From assembly GCF_900182575.1 (NCBI RefSeq), contig NZ_FXSZ01000001.1:434001-498000 (forward strand): a stretch of 64,000 nt of DNA, read 5' to 3'. Each line of letters opens with the position of its first letter. Position 1 is the stretch's first letter. The notes under the pieces were generated by a model. That model had not been told where the DNA came from, made no database searches, and worked only from the letters and a program-made list of their open reading frames with translations. This document shows, one piece after another, positions 34,886-44,200 of the stretch. The DNA is from Solitalea koreensis (GTDB taxonomy: Bacteria; Bacteroidota; Bacteroidia; Sphingobacteriales; Sphingobacteriaceae). Both the position numbers and the translations under genes were made by a program.

Positions 34886-35206
34886 ATGATATTATACAAC
34901 GTTACTATTAACATTGAACCAGAAGTGCATGACGAATGGTTACACTGGATGCGTAGCATACACATTCCGGATGTTCTTAAAACTGGTTTATTTAAATCCT
35001 GTAAAATCTGTCAGCTCCTTGCTCCCGTTCAGGAAAATGAAGAAGGAATGACTTATTCTTTTCAATATTTATGTGATTCTTTTAATGATTACCTTAAGTA
35101 TGAAAAAGAATTTGCCCCGACACTCCGTGATGATGTAAATAAGAAGTATGCTAATAAAATTGTAGCCTTCCGTTCTATTCTTGAGGTTATAGAAGAACTA
35201 AAGTAG
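34886..35206 (+). CDS. DUF4286 family protein
   Basis: 106 residues: ILYNVTINIEPEVHDEWLHWMRSIHIPDVLKTGLFKSCKIC..., with EGMTYSFQYLCDSFNDYLKYEKEFAPTLRDD. This matches DUF4286, a ferredoxin-like (dimeric alpha-beta barrel) cytoplasmic family common in Bacteroidota and without known function. It stands 72 bp after the TPR gene and 45 bp before rmlC. Confidence 0.88.
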   Translation: MILYNVTINIEPEVHDEWLHWMRSIHIPDVLKTGLFKSCKICQLLAPVQENEEGMTYSFQYLCDSFNDYLKYEKEFAPTLRDDVNKKYANKIVAFRSILEVIEELK

Positions 35207-35251
35207 ATCGTCCCTTTCAGGAGGATCTATCAAAATACATTTCCTAGTAAG

Positions 35252-35794
35252 ATGAATATTAAATCCACCCCTATTGAGGGATTATTAATTATTGAGCCTC
35301 GCGTTTTCAAAGACGATAGGGGTTATTTTTTTGAGAGTTATAGCCAGAAGAAGTATAAAGAAGTGGGGATTGATGCCGAATTTGTACAAGATAACCAATC
35401 ACTTTCGCAAAAAGGCACCTTGAGAGGGTTACACTTCCAAGCTCCGCCTTTTGCTCAAGGAAAATTAGTGAGGGTAATTAGCGGCAGTGTTTTAGACATT
35501 GCCGTTGATATCAGAACCAATTCGGCAACTTATGGCCAATATTTCAGCATAGAACTTAGCGCCCAAAATCAACTTCAGTTTTGGATTCCACCGGGTTTTG
35601 CTCATGGCTTTATTACGCTGGAAGACAATACAATTTTCACCTACAAGTGCACCAATTATTACGATAAAAACTCCGAAGGTGGAATTGTTTGGAATGATCC
35701 GGATTTAAATATTGAATGGAATATTGCAGAACCGCTGATTTCAGAGAAAGACGCCATTCTGTCGTTATTGCAGGATTTAAAAAGCCCTTTTTAA
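35252..35794 (+). CDS. rfbC: dTDP-4-dehydrorhamnose 3,5-epimerase
   Basis: 180 residues, the normal RmlC length. Cupin motifs: GLLIIEPRVFKDDRGYFFES, the catalytic-base region GTLRGLHFQAPPFAQGKLVRV (His61), DIAVDIR, WIPPGFAHGFITLED and the catalytic Tyr region TIFTYKCTNYYD (Tyr131). It epimerises C3 and C5 of dTDP-4-keto-6-deoxyglucose in dTDP-L-rhamnose synthesis. The other rml genes are not adjacent, so this is an isolated copy. It ends at a terminator about 100 bp downstream. Confidence 0.95.
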   Translation: MNIKSTPIEGLLIIEPRVFKDDRGYFFESYSQKKYKEVGIDAEFVQDNQSLSQKGTLRGLHFQAPPFAQGKLVRVISGSVLDIAVDIRTNSATYGQYFSIELSAQNQLQFWIPPGFAHGFITLEDNTIFTYKCTNYYDKNSEGGIVWNDPDLNIEWNIAEPLISEKDAILSLLQDLKSPF

Positions 35795-35893
35795 ATTAGA
35801 AAGGTCACTCCTAAGATCACAAAATTCGAATCATTTTATTAAAGATTTGACAAGTTTGTCAGTTTAAACCTTATAAGATTTCCTAACCTTTAC

Positions 35894-35927
35894 AAAAAAC
35901 AGCTGCCTTTTAGAGCAGCTGTTTTTT
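35894..35927 (+). terminator. Rho-independent terminator downstream of rfbC
   Basis: Stem AAAAAACAGCTGC / GCAGCTGTTTTTT with an 8-nt loop and terminal T run. It lies between convergent rfbC and the protease gene and may serve both. Confidence 0.88.
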
Positions 35928-36110
35928 ATACTGTAACTTTAGAACTTGCAGCTCACATTGCTGTTTTAAGCCCCCCGCAAAAGCATCTGTTTAATAGGGT
36001 TTTAGGAATACTCCTGCCCCATAATATTCCCATGCTGCGATATTTATATAGCAATTGAATTTCGAATCCCAAGACTTCCGGCGCCTTCGATTGCCTCATT
36101 GTTTTCTATT
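35928..36110. other. Intergenic stretch without recognised gene
   Basis: Together with 35795-35893 this makes a gap of about 315 bp that holds only the terminator. No reading frame with coding character or other structure was recognised. Confidence 0.5.
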
Positions 36111-37808
36111 TTAAAACGCTTTTGAATCCTTAACAAATTGCATAATTTCTTTAGCGGGAATTGCCAAGGTAACCGTACGGCAAAGTCTCGCAATGTTTAT
36201 TCCATAAAAGGTTCCATTGACACTATATAAAGGCCCTCCGCAATCTGATGGATTCAATTTTCCGTCATGCACCAACACCTCCTTGAAATTATCACGCTGA
36301 CTTTTCCCTTCTCTAAAAAGATCAGTTGGCACATGAGGCACTATATAATAACGTTTAAGAACATGTGTTTTAGTATGAGAGCTTCCTGTTTTTTTAGTAT
36401 ACTGAAGAGAAACAGATTGCTTGTAATCATATTTGGATAATTCGTCCGACAAATCCTTCACCGTAAATATCGGCTGATCATTTATTTTGGTCAGCACATC
36501 AGAAATTTCAATGTCATCGTCACTGCTCTTTTCTATTTCACCTTTGGTATTTGTCCATTCCGGATAAAGCGCCGTAACTACGATCTGGCGAGTATCTATA
36601 TTGAAATTTACACCAATCCCTAAAAAAGCGGCAGGCGATTTTGGAATTGACAACAACTGATTACCCAAAACACTTACAATACCGTTATTTTGTGGCTGTG
36701 GAGAAATTAACAAATTCCCAAGCTCTTCAACAGAGACTGAATCGGTTTTAACAGATTGCAGATTAACGCCTCCAGTAATTTCTTGAGGGACTTCCAAAAG
36801 GACTAAATCGCTCTGTTCATCCCTACCCAGCACTTTGGCATCAACAAACTTCCCTGAAACCAGTTCAACCATCGGATGTGCTAGTATCATAGAGTTTTTG
36901 CTAATAAAAAAACTCTTGCCTTTTAATTTAGACTCGGGGACCAAACCATTCAAATCAACCAACGTACAAACAATAGGAGAATCATTAACCGAATCTTTTA
37001 CTGTAAATACGTTTTTTTGAAATTCTTGATCCTGTACCTTAAAATTTGAAATTAATTGTCTCATTTCCGGTACCGGCCTTAACACTTCAGCTTTCTTTCC
37101 AGGAACAACCTTATCTTCAGGAATAAAGGCGTTAAGATATTCCGGTGATTGCAAAGCGGTCCAGTACTTTCTAAACACATCGATAGGCACTTCAAAATTA
37201 TCGTCTAATGAAAGCTTAATGCGGCTATGAATACCGACAACCCTCCCTCTTAAGTCAAAAAGAGGACCGCCTGAATCTCCAGGCTCCATTAAACAGGTTG
37301 TTTTCATAAAGCCACTTTCATGTTGTGTATCGGAAATATATCCTAAACGTACAGTGGGTTTATTAAACCCTAAACTCCCAGGGCTTGAAATACTAATACA
37401 CGGCACGTTGCTTTCCAGTGTAGACGACCAACCCATTTTGGCAATTGGCCACTTTCCCTTATCAGTTATTACAATCATAGCGGCATCAGCAGAGGAGATT
37501 ACCCCTAAACCTTTGGCTTTAACCTGTCGACCATCCGGAAAAGTTACGAGATAAATATCATTGGGTTTAACAGCATGCGCTGCAGTAAGAATATGTCCTT
37601 TGTTATCAACCACTACACCGCTAAAATAGCCACCTACTCCCTTTTGCACATCCGTATTATATTGAATAATGCGAACAGATGCATCATAGGCACACTTAAT
37701 GCCTTCCTTAATATCACGCTGTAACTGCTCAATGTTAACATCATTACGTTGAGCATAAATTGGTTTGATAATAAGTAGGCATACTAAAAATAAGAATATC
37801 TTTTTCAT
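36111..37808 (-). CDS. Secreted trypsin-like protease with tandem protease folds and embedded PDZ
   Basis: 565 residues, signal peptide MKKIFLFLVCLLIIKPIYAQ. First domain: complete S1/S1C triad with His78 (ILTAAHAV), Asp108 (SADAAMIVI) and Ser179 (CLMEPGDSGGPLFD). The second half looks like another trypsin fold: His311 (SMILAHPM), Asp334 (EQSDLVLLEV) and, in the nucleophile position, Cys523 (PSDCGGPLYSVNG) instead of Ser. A PDZ-like module (about 395-472, AAFLGIGVNF...VLTKINDQPIFTVKDLSDEL) lies inside the second fold, between its Asp and Cys. It is likely a periplasmic HtrA/Deg-like quality-control or processing enzyme; the second fold may be inactive or a Cys variant. Single gene, minus strand. 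Confidence 0.85.
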   Translation of the reverse strand: MKKIFLFLVCLLIIKPIYAQRNDVNIEQLQRDIKEGIKCAYDASVRIIQYNTDVQKGVGGYFSGVVVDNKGHILTAAHAVKPNDIYLVTFPDGRQVKAKGLGVISSADAAMIVITDKGKWPIAKMGWSSTLESNVPCISISSPGSLGFNKPTVRLGYISDTQHESGFMKTTCLMEPGDSGGPLFDLRGRVVGIHSRIKLSLDDNFEVPIDVFRKYWTALQSPEYLNAFIPEDKVVPGKKAEVLRPVPEMRQLISNFKVQDQEFQKNVFTVKDSVNDSPIVCTLVDLNGLVPESKLKGKSFFISKNSMILAHPMVELVSGKFVDAKVLGRDEQSDLVLLEVPQEITGGVNLQSVKTDSVSVEELGNLLISPQPQNNGIVSVLGNQLLSIPKSPAAFLGIGVNFNIDTRQIVVTALYPEWTNTKGEIEKSSDDDIEISDVLTKINDQPIFTVKDLSDELSKYDYKQSVSLQYTKKTGSSHTKTHVLKRYYIVPHVPTDLFREGKSQRDNFKEVLVHDGKLNPSDCGGPLYSVNGTFYGINIARLCRTVTLAIPAKEIMQFVKDSKAF

Positions 37809-37828
37809 TTGGTTTATTGATCTTTTTT

Positions 37829-37848
37829 AAGCGAATCATGATTCGCTT
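37829..37848. promoter_or_regulatory. Perfect 20-bp palindrome upstream of the protease gene
   Basis: AAGCGAATCATGATTCGCTT is exactly self-complementary with no spacer, 21 bp upstream of the protease start. On the minus strand it is followed by A residues, so it is not a terminator for the upstream unit. An operator is plausible. Confidence 0.5.
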
Positions 37849-37865
37849 GAAAGTAAATGAGGGGG

Positions 37866-38150
37866 TCAGATTTTAATGACTAGTCTTGGCGTAACTATAC
37901 CTTCTGGGATTAATAGCCTATGGAAGCCTACTTTAGTCAGTTTTTTGGCAGCATCAGGCTAAGTGCTGGAAAGGTCAGTACCTACTAGCTTATCTTGTGC
38001 ACCGAGGGCAAAAATCATTTCTGTTAACTGTTTAGATACGCAAACGATGCGTTCTGTGTCGAGTGGATGTGGTTGACGGCCTGAGTTTTTGCAAGCGTTT
38101 AGCCCGAATGCCAAACCACAGGCCGTTAAAATAATTGCTAGTTTTTTCAT
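37866..38150 (-). pseudogene. Truncated ABC-transporter substrate-binding lipoprotein (heme/B12-type), pseudogene
   Basis: From ATG 38150: lipoprotein signal MKKLAIILTACGLAFGLNAC, then ERIVCVSKQLTEMIFALGAQDKLVGTDLSST, the normal start of a BtuF/HmuT-type binding protein. The next codon is TAG where a Tyr would be expected (DLSST-Y-P). The frame then continues with recognisable family sequence PDAAKKLTKVGFHRLL...PEGIV before ending at TGA. The C-terminal two thirds and any permease/ATPase genes are missing. The fragment lies 75 bp downstream of a TonB-dependent receptor, the usual operon order for heme or cobalamin uptake. Confidence 0.8.
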
Positions 38151-38165
38151 TTGCTTTAATAAAGT

Positions 38166-38196
38166 ATAAGCCGGCAACTTATCGCTACCGGCTTAT
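38166..38196 (-). other. Hairpin between receptor gene and pseudogene
   Basis: ATAAGCCGG / CCGGCTTAT (9 bp, 13-nt loop) just after the receptor stop on the minus strand. No T run follows; it could stabilise the receptor mRNA 3' end. Confidence 0.45.
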
Positions 38197-38225
38197 GAAT
38201 TAGATTATTGTAGGGATTTAATCAA

Positions 38226-40412
38226 TTACAAAGTATATTTCAAATTGATTCCTCCGAAATAATTGATTTTACCTGGACCTGGGATAAAAGCATCCGGCAT
38301 TTGATTGACAAACACCATATTATAGTATTGATTTCCAGTAATGTTGTTAGCACCGAAAAACACATCAACTCCTAATTGCTTTAAAAAAGTATGTTGATAA
38401 CCAACCTTTGCATTCGATAAACTAAATGCTTTTGTTTCGTTTAACCCATCAGAAGTAATTGGCATTGCATCTCTGTGATTGAAATTTACGTTGCCATAAA
38501 CTCCATGATTAGTTACTGCATCAACACCCAAGTTGTAAATCCAAGGCGCAGCACCGGCTACAGCTAACCCTGAATAATCAGACATTACGCGAGTTGTGCT
38601 ATTTTGGAATCGGTAATTATCATATTTAAAATCAGAGTAAGTTAAGTTTGCAAAAGGAGCAATAGTTTGGAAGAAACCTGTGGTCGATTGATAAACGGCG
38701 TATTTTGCCAGTACTTCTACACCTTTGTTTTTCTGGCTACCGCTATTTACTATGTATGAATACAATGTAGCAGTATTACCAGCATTAGCTACAGAAACCG
38801 AACTCATTTTATCGGCGAAATCGGTATTGAAAACAGCCACTTGGTAACTTAAGCGAGCATTAATTAAAGAGCCCTTTGTACCAATTTCAAATTGAGTACC
38901 CTTCTCAGGCTTAAGATCTGTATTTACTTTACCAGTGTAGGCAATAAACAAGTTCGAACTCACTGGTGCTCTGTATCCTACGCTATATGAAGCATAAGCT
39001 GAAATGCCTTTGGTGATTGTTCTACTTAACATTACATGAGGAGACAACAAATTGTCATATTTGTTTCCGTAAGAAGTTGGTTTGTTTAATTCAGGAGAGG
39101 CATTGTTATTTGAAGCATTGTAAACTCTGTCTTGTAAACGTATGTCCATGGTGCTCAAGCCTAAACCTGCAGTTAAATCAAATAATTTTGGTAAAGAAAA
39201 AGTTAACTCAGTAAAGGCATTAAAATTTTTATTGGTAATGGCCACATTGCTTCTCATTGCACCAATAATGTTGTACCCATTAAGATCGGCATTATTAGGA
39301 ACCATCGCATAGCTAATGTTCTGATAAGTTTGTTGTTGGGCTTCAACACCTGCTGTACCATTCACATTAACTTGGCCAAGCAAATTAAATTTGAAATCTA
39401 AAGAGGAACGAAAACCTGCATTAACCGGCGATTTGTCAGTCCAGCCGCCAGCAGAGCTAGCTGTGTTTTTATTTGATGATGCGAATACAGATGTGGTATT
39501 TGCCAAGTTTTTATTAAAAGCAAGGGTATGTCCTAAGCCAAATCTGAAACCGATAACTTCAGAATGCGCATCGTTTTTAATATAGTTAGGGTTGCCTGTA
39601 TAGTCTTTTTTATTGTATTGATCAATCGTTAACTCTCCGGCGCGTTCATCATAGCTGTTTGAATAGCCAAAAAAAGCCGTGAGTTTTTGTTTTTCATTGG
39701 GCTGATAATCACCCATTACACTAACAAAATTTTTATCTGAGGCATTATGAGGCATAAAACCATCCGAATGCTGTCTGCCATAATTTACCATCAATGACGA
39801 TCGCTCGCCGCTTGTCTGTAAACGGGTGGTGTAACGGCGTAAACCATATTCCCCTAGCATTACATCCTGACCGATTGATACTTTTCCCGGTTCAGCTTTT
39901 TGTGTTTGCAGATTTACTGCCCCGGCAATAGCTAAGCCATACATACTACCCGCAGGACCTTTTACTATATCAACATTTGAAACGGAACCAAAATCGATAT
40001 CATCCATAATGGTAATCCCTTCTGCATCAGTTACAGGAATTCCATTCAAATACACCTTTAATCCTTGACTATCAAAGTTGTTATTGGCTCCTCTTGCGCC
40101 TAAGCCGTTACCGTATCCGCGAATATTGAATTGTTGGCCCCCGGACACCGAACGTCGCATCATCATCACACCCGGTACGTTGGTGTTAATTGCCTCCTCC
40201 ATAAATACACCTTGACCGCGTTTGATCTCAGCTGCACCCAAACGCACCACTGATTGTGCTTTTTGGCGGTTTAAGTTTTCGGTAATAACTACTTCATTCA
40301 GCTTATGCGAAAGGGAATCAGATATATTATTTTGCGCTTTCAAGGCAAGAGGCAACACGGTGGTCAATAAACATCCACCTATAATTAAATTATTGTAAAG
40401 TTTAAATTTCAT
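38226..40412 (-). CDS. TonB-dependent outer-membrane receptor (siderophore/heme/cobalamin type)
   Basis: 728 residues from ATG 40412 (nine codons of open frame upstream are discarded because the signal peptide ends VLPLALKAQ). The TonB-box-like LNEVVITEN is followed by a plug domain (VMMMRRSVSGGQQFNIRGYGNGLG, GLKVYLNGIPVTDAEGIT, VDIVKGPAGSMYGLAIAGAVNLQT) and a 22-strand barrel ending GGINLKYTL. No carboxypeptidase-like extension and no SusD partner, so it is an iron/heme/vitamin-type receptor rather than SusC. Ligand unknown. It lies between a small membrane-anchored protein and the binding-protein pseudogene. Confidence 0.9.
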   Translation of the reverse strand: MKFKLYNNLIIGGCLLTTVLPLALKAQNNISDSLSHKLNEVVITENLNRQKAQSVVRLGAAEIKRGQGVFMEEAINTNVPGVMMMRRSVSGGQQFNIRGYGNGLGARGANNNFDSQGLKVYLNGIPVTDAEGITIMDDIDFGSVSNVDIVKGPAGSMYGLAIAGAVNLQTQKAEPGKVSIGQDVMLGEYGLRRYTTRLQTSGERSSLMVNYGRQHSDGFMPHNASDKNFVSVMGDYQPNEKQKLTAFFGYSNSYDERAGELTIDQYNKKDYTGNPNYIKNDAHSEVIGFRFGLGHTLAFNKNLANTTSVFASSNKNTASSAGGWTDKSPVNAGFRSSLDFKFNLLGQVNVNGTAGVEAQQQTYQNISYAMVPNNADLNGYNIIGAMRSNVAITNKNFNAFTELTFSLPKLFDLTAGLGLSTMDIRLQDRVYNASNNNASPELNKPTSYGNKYDNLLSPHVMLSRTITKGISAYASYSVGYRAPVSSNLFIAYTGKVNTDLKPEKGTQFEIGTKGSLINARLSYQVAVFNTDFADKMSSVSVANAGNTATLYSYIVNSGSQKNKGVEVLAKYAVYQSTTGFFQTIAPFANLTYSDFKYDNYRFQNSTTRVMSDYSGLAVAGAAPWIYNLGVDAVTNHGVYGNVNFNHRDAMPITSDGLNETKAFSLSNAKVGYQHTFLKQLGVDVFFGANNITGNQYYNMVFVNQMPDAFIPGPGKINYFGGINLKYTL

Positions 40413-40522
40413 TTTGATTGGTAAAATTCTGAATAGCATTCAGTTTGTATAAAAAATTAAATCGACAACACATTCATCAGCTATAATAATCCATCCTCGG
40501 ATAATTGGGTTGAATCAAAAAG

Positions 40523-41065
40523 CTAAACCGATAACCAAGGAGGGGGAGTAAGTGATTGAGGGTAACCATCCATTATGCAAACTCTGTAGAATGAAGTAGA
40601 GCTGCCCAATAGAATACTATGAAAGAATACTTTATTGGTATTATTAATATAAGAGGCAAAAAGAAGAGACGCCAATTGCTTCGTCTGATTCTTTTGACCA
40701 GGGTTGTGTTCGCAATTAATTGATTGCTGGTATTTGTGTAGTGAAGCATAAACTTGGGTATCCTCCTGGTCATAAATGCAGTAATACAATGTGGAATCAT
40801 TTGCATCAACCTTTTTGACCACATCATACATTTTACCTAAATACCTAAACTCTGTTGCATCTGTTCGCTGAAAGATTTCATTGGAACTGAGTTCAAGCTG
40901 TTTTGGAATTCTTAGCACTACCAAATCACCATCAGAGATGCCCGATGAAATTTGTAATTGTATTTCATTTTTTATTTGCCGATGCCTGACTAGGAATAAA
41001 AAAATAGTTCCTTCAAACTGAAAAAACAGTATGAACAATAGAATTAAGGAAACTATTCTTTTCAA
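40523..41065 (-). CDS. Hypothetical membrane-anchored or secreted protein, Pro-rich C-terminus
   Basis: 180 residues. A hydrophobic N-terminal segment (about 5-27, IVSLILLFILFFQFEGTIFLFLV) acts as a signal or anchor. The soluble part includes EIQLQISSGISDGDLVVLRIPKQLEL and EFRYLGKMYDVVKKVDANDSTLYYCIYDQEDTQV, and the protein ends PQSLTPPPWLSV. No family is recognised with confidence. Its position, directly upstream of a TonB receptor and a binding-protein remnant and directly downstream of a shared promoter-like element, suggests a role in the same uptake system. Confidence 0.72.
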   Translation of the reverse strand: MKRIVSLILLFILFFQFEGTIFLFLVRHRQIKNEIQLQISSGISDGDLVVLRIPKQLELSSNEIFQRTDATEFRYLGKMYDVVKKVDANDSTLYYCIYDQEDTQVYASLHKYQQSINCEHNPGQKNQTKQLASLLFASYINNTNKVFFHSILLGSSTSFYRVCIMDGYPQSLTPPPWLSV

Positions 41066-41126
41066 ATGACTAAAAAATTAAATAAAGGTTCTAAGGCCCG
41101 GCCTTACAGTATTTCGAAATTATTAT

Positions 41127-41155
41127 TAAGACGGCTAAGCTGTAAGTTAGTGTAA
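41127..41155 (-). promoter_or_regulatory. ECF-sigma-type promoter element, copy 1
   Basis: On the minus strand TTACACTAAC (41146-41155), 11 nt, CCGTCTTA (41127-41134). The same two blocks with the same 11-nt spacer occur at two other sites in the window. It lies about 62 bp upstream of the 180-residue protein that heads the uptake operon. TTACAC to CGTC spacing is 16 nt, typical of ECF promoters. Confidence 0.6.
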
Positions 41156-41198
41156 GAGAAAAATATTTAATCTACTTTTCCTCTCGCTAGTTATAAGA

Positions 41199-41236
41199 AA
41201 GAAAGCGGTAATTTCTTCTGAAACTACCGCTTTCTT
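41199..41236 (-). terminator. Terminator-like hairpin after the 1722-residue protein
   Basis: AAGAAAGCGGTA / TACCGCTTTCTT, 12-bp stem and 14-nt loop, starting 17 bp after the stop and followed on the minus strand by a T-rich sequence. Confidence 0.75.
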
Positions 41237-41253
41237 ATGTTATTTAGTCAGCA

Positions 41254-44200
41254 TTATTGCTTTACAACTTGTACTGAATACACCTCTGTATTAAAACTAG
41301 TCTTAATCACATATTGACCTGGTGGCAACGCTGATGCTTCGGCAATACTGATAAAGCCTGCATTGGCTACAGCGGTTGATTTATGCACTAAATTACCATA
41401 CAGCACACTATAAATCTCGTAGTTCACCACTTGCCCGTTCAAGGCGCTTGACAGTTGAATTTTCAACTCATTGGTAAACGGATTCGGATACGCTACTGCA
41501 ATACCAGCTCCTGAGGCATTAGCTTCGAGTGCATCTGCTCCGCAATTCCCTAATTTATCTCCATGCTTTAGGTGTGCGGCAACTGCATTCACTGAAATTG
41601 ACAAGCTGTTATCGTTATGACAGATATTTATTTTGCCATCAGCCGAGCGAATATCACGTACTTTGATCGGTGCAATGGTAGTAGCAGTACAACCCAAGGC
41701 ATCGGTAATGGTAACGGTATAGTCATGTACTCCTGCCTTATTTGGATTAACGACTGCACTTTCTGTTCTTGCCCCCGTCGACCATGAATAGGTATAGGGC
41801 GCGGTTCCACCCATTACAGCCGCAGTAAGTGTTAGCGACGATGGGCCATAACCGATATAAATGGTATTTGCATCGCCACCTGGGTTAACCGCATGCACAT
41901 CTGCTACCGAAACGATCAATGCCCGGTCAACATTAACTGTCGTTTGAGTTGTTGTGGTATTTCCTGCATTATCGGTAATCGTCCATAAAACGGTTGATTC
42001 ACCTTCATTGAATTGCCCGCTGGCGTTTAATCCACTGCCAGTCCGGCTGGTAGCCCCGCTCACCTGGTAAACAACGGATTGGATACCACAATTATCTGAT
42101 GCAGAAATATCATTGATCGAATAGAAGCCATCGGCTTTGTTACACAAGCTAATACGTTCCGGACTTTGGGCTACAGGAGCCTGCGTGTCAGCAACCGTCA
42201 CTGTGAAACTGGTCATAACTGAATTCCCGCATGGGTCCTTGGCAGTCCATTCAACAGTAGTAACCCCTGAGTTAAAGCTTTGGCCAGCTAACGATTGGTA
42301 TCCTGTGGCCGTAGTAGCGCCGGTTAATGAATAAGAAAGTGTTACCGAACTCTCATCAGTAGCTGAGGCATCAAACTCATCTCCTGCTATAGAATAAGTA
42401 CATGCGCCTTGGTTTGACACACGTTCGGCATTTGATTTACCAACAATAACAGGTGCAATAGTATCTTTCACTGTAATTACCTGTTCCTTTTCGGTAAACA
42501 GCCCCGAATGGTCTGCAACGCTCCAGGTACGGGTAATAACCAGTTCACCTCCACAAGAGCCTTCGGCTATGGCATCGGTGTAGCTTATAATCGGGCTCAC
42601 ATCATAATCATCGTTTACCGCAGTAGGCACTCCGGTAATTGTGGTGGCTGCATTATAAGCGCCTGCAGCATCTTTATTAATACTAATTGCTCCCGGCACC
42701 GTGAAGGTTGGTGCTGCATTTGCCACTTGAGTAACCCAAATCTGATAGTTCCGAATATCACTGGTACCTAACGAAAATTGAGTTTCTGAATTTACCTTAG
42801 TACCAAATCCGGGAATGGGAAACCATGTTGCAACTGAAGTAATACTGCGTTTATTTAAAGTAAAATTTTTGGTGGGGTCAGTGAATGACAGTTGCATGCC
42901 TTTCAACGGGGTAGGAGCTCCTCCTGGATCATCAAAACTTCTCAAAATCCAGTAATTACCTCTGGCCGTTCCACCCGTAGGTTTTGCAAAAGGCTCACCG
43001 TTCAGCTTGCTTACTACCACCGTTCCCTTAGGATAAGCTCCCGTTGCATCATAGGTTAATTTTGCCCCTGTTTGATCAAAGTCAAATATACCAGGATTGT
43101 TTACATTAAGGGTTTGACTAACACCTGCTGCAACAGGTGCAGAGGAAACCACTTTCGCTCCTCCGGTTAATAACATTTCCGATCCCGTACCTACTAAATT
43201 ATAAGTCCTCGAACGTGGTTCGTTGAACTGGTAATAACCAACCAAACCCGGTTCAGATGCAGGGCGAGTGAGATGCATTTTTTCCCTTACTTCATCTTTT
43301 GTAAGTGAACGATTATAGATACACAGTTCATCTACTTCGCCATTAAAGTTGCTGCCCCCATTTATCCCAATATACCAAGGCGCTAGGGTAAGGTCTATAA
43401 CGGGGTTAGCACCACTAATGGTAGAAGCTCTACCATCCACATACAATGTGAGGTTGACGGGAGTTACTACCAAGGCAATATGGTGCCATTGATTTTGAGG
43501 TAGGGAAAAGCCGCTAAAACTCGTATAGTTACCTCCCCATACACAGCCCAATGTATTATTTGTACCTTTTAAATATAACCCGGTCCCGGTAATACCGCCC
43601 TGCAATATAATTCCAGTTCCATTGGCTTGATTACCAGTGGGCTTTACCCAGGCAGTGATGGTTATAGTATTGGTATTGAGCGGCAAACTTTGAATAACAG
43701 CTTTATCAGTTGCATCCGGAAGACTTAGACTTCTGCCTGCAACACTGTCAACACCTGCACATTCACTAGGCAATACTTTGATAAAACCAGGCAATGTTTG
43801 GGTATTAGTTCCATACTGATCAGTAACTGTAAGGGTCACGTCAAAATTTCCCTCCGTAGCATAGCTCACCACAGGATTTTCCATAGTGGATGTTGCCGGT
43901 GTTCCTCCCGGAAAGCTCCATGAATAACTTACATTAGGTCCTTTTCTAACTACACTGTAATCTCTGAATTGCACTTTATCATAAACGGATCTAACGCTGT
44001 CCTTTTCAGCAGATATCTGCGCCATTGTATTGGAATGCTCATATAAATCATGATCCCAGGCACCGCGGCTGGTACCGATCATCAATTTGTTTTTGTAATA
44101 ATTGACGAACATAAAGCGAACATCTAGCATAGGCAAGCCTGTTCCTAATTTCACCCAATCACCCAAGCTGTTGTTCCGGTAAAAAATCCCTGATTTATTT

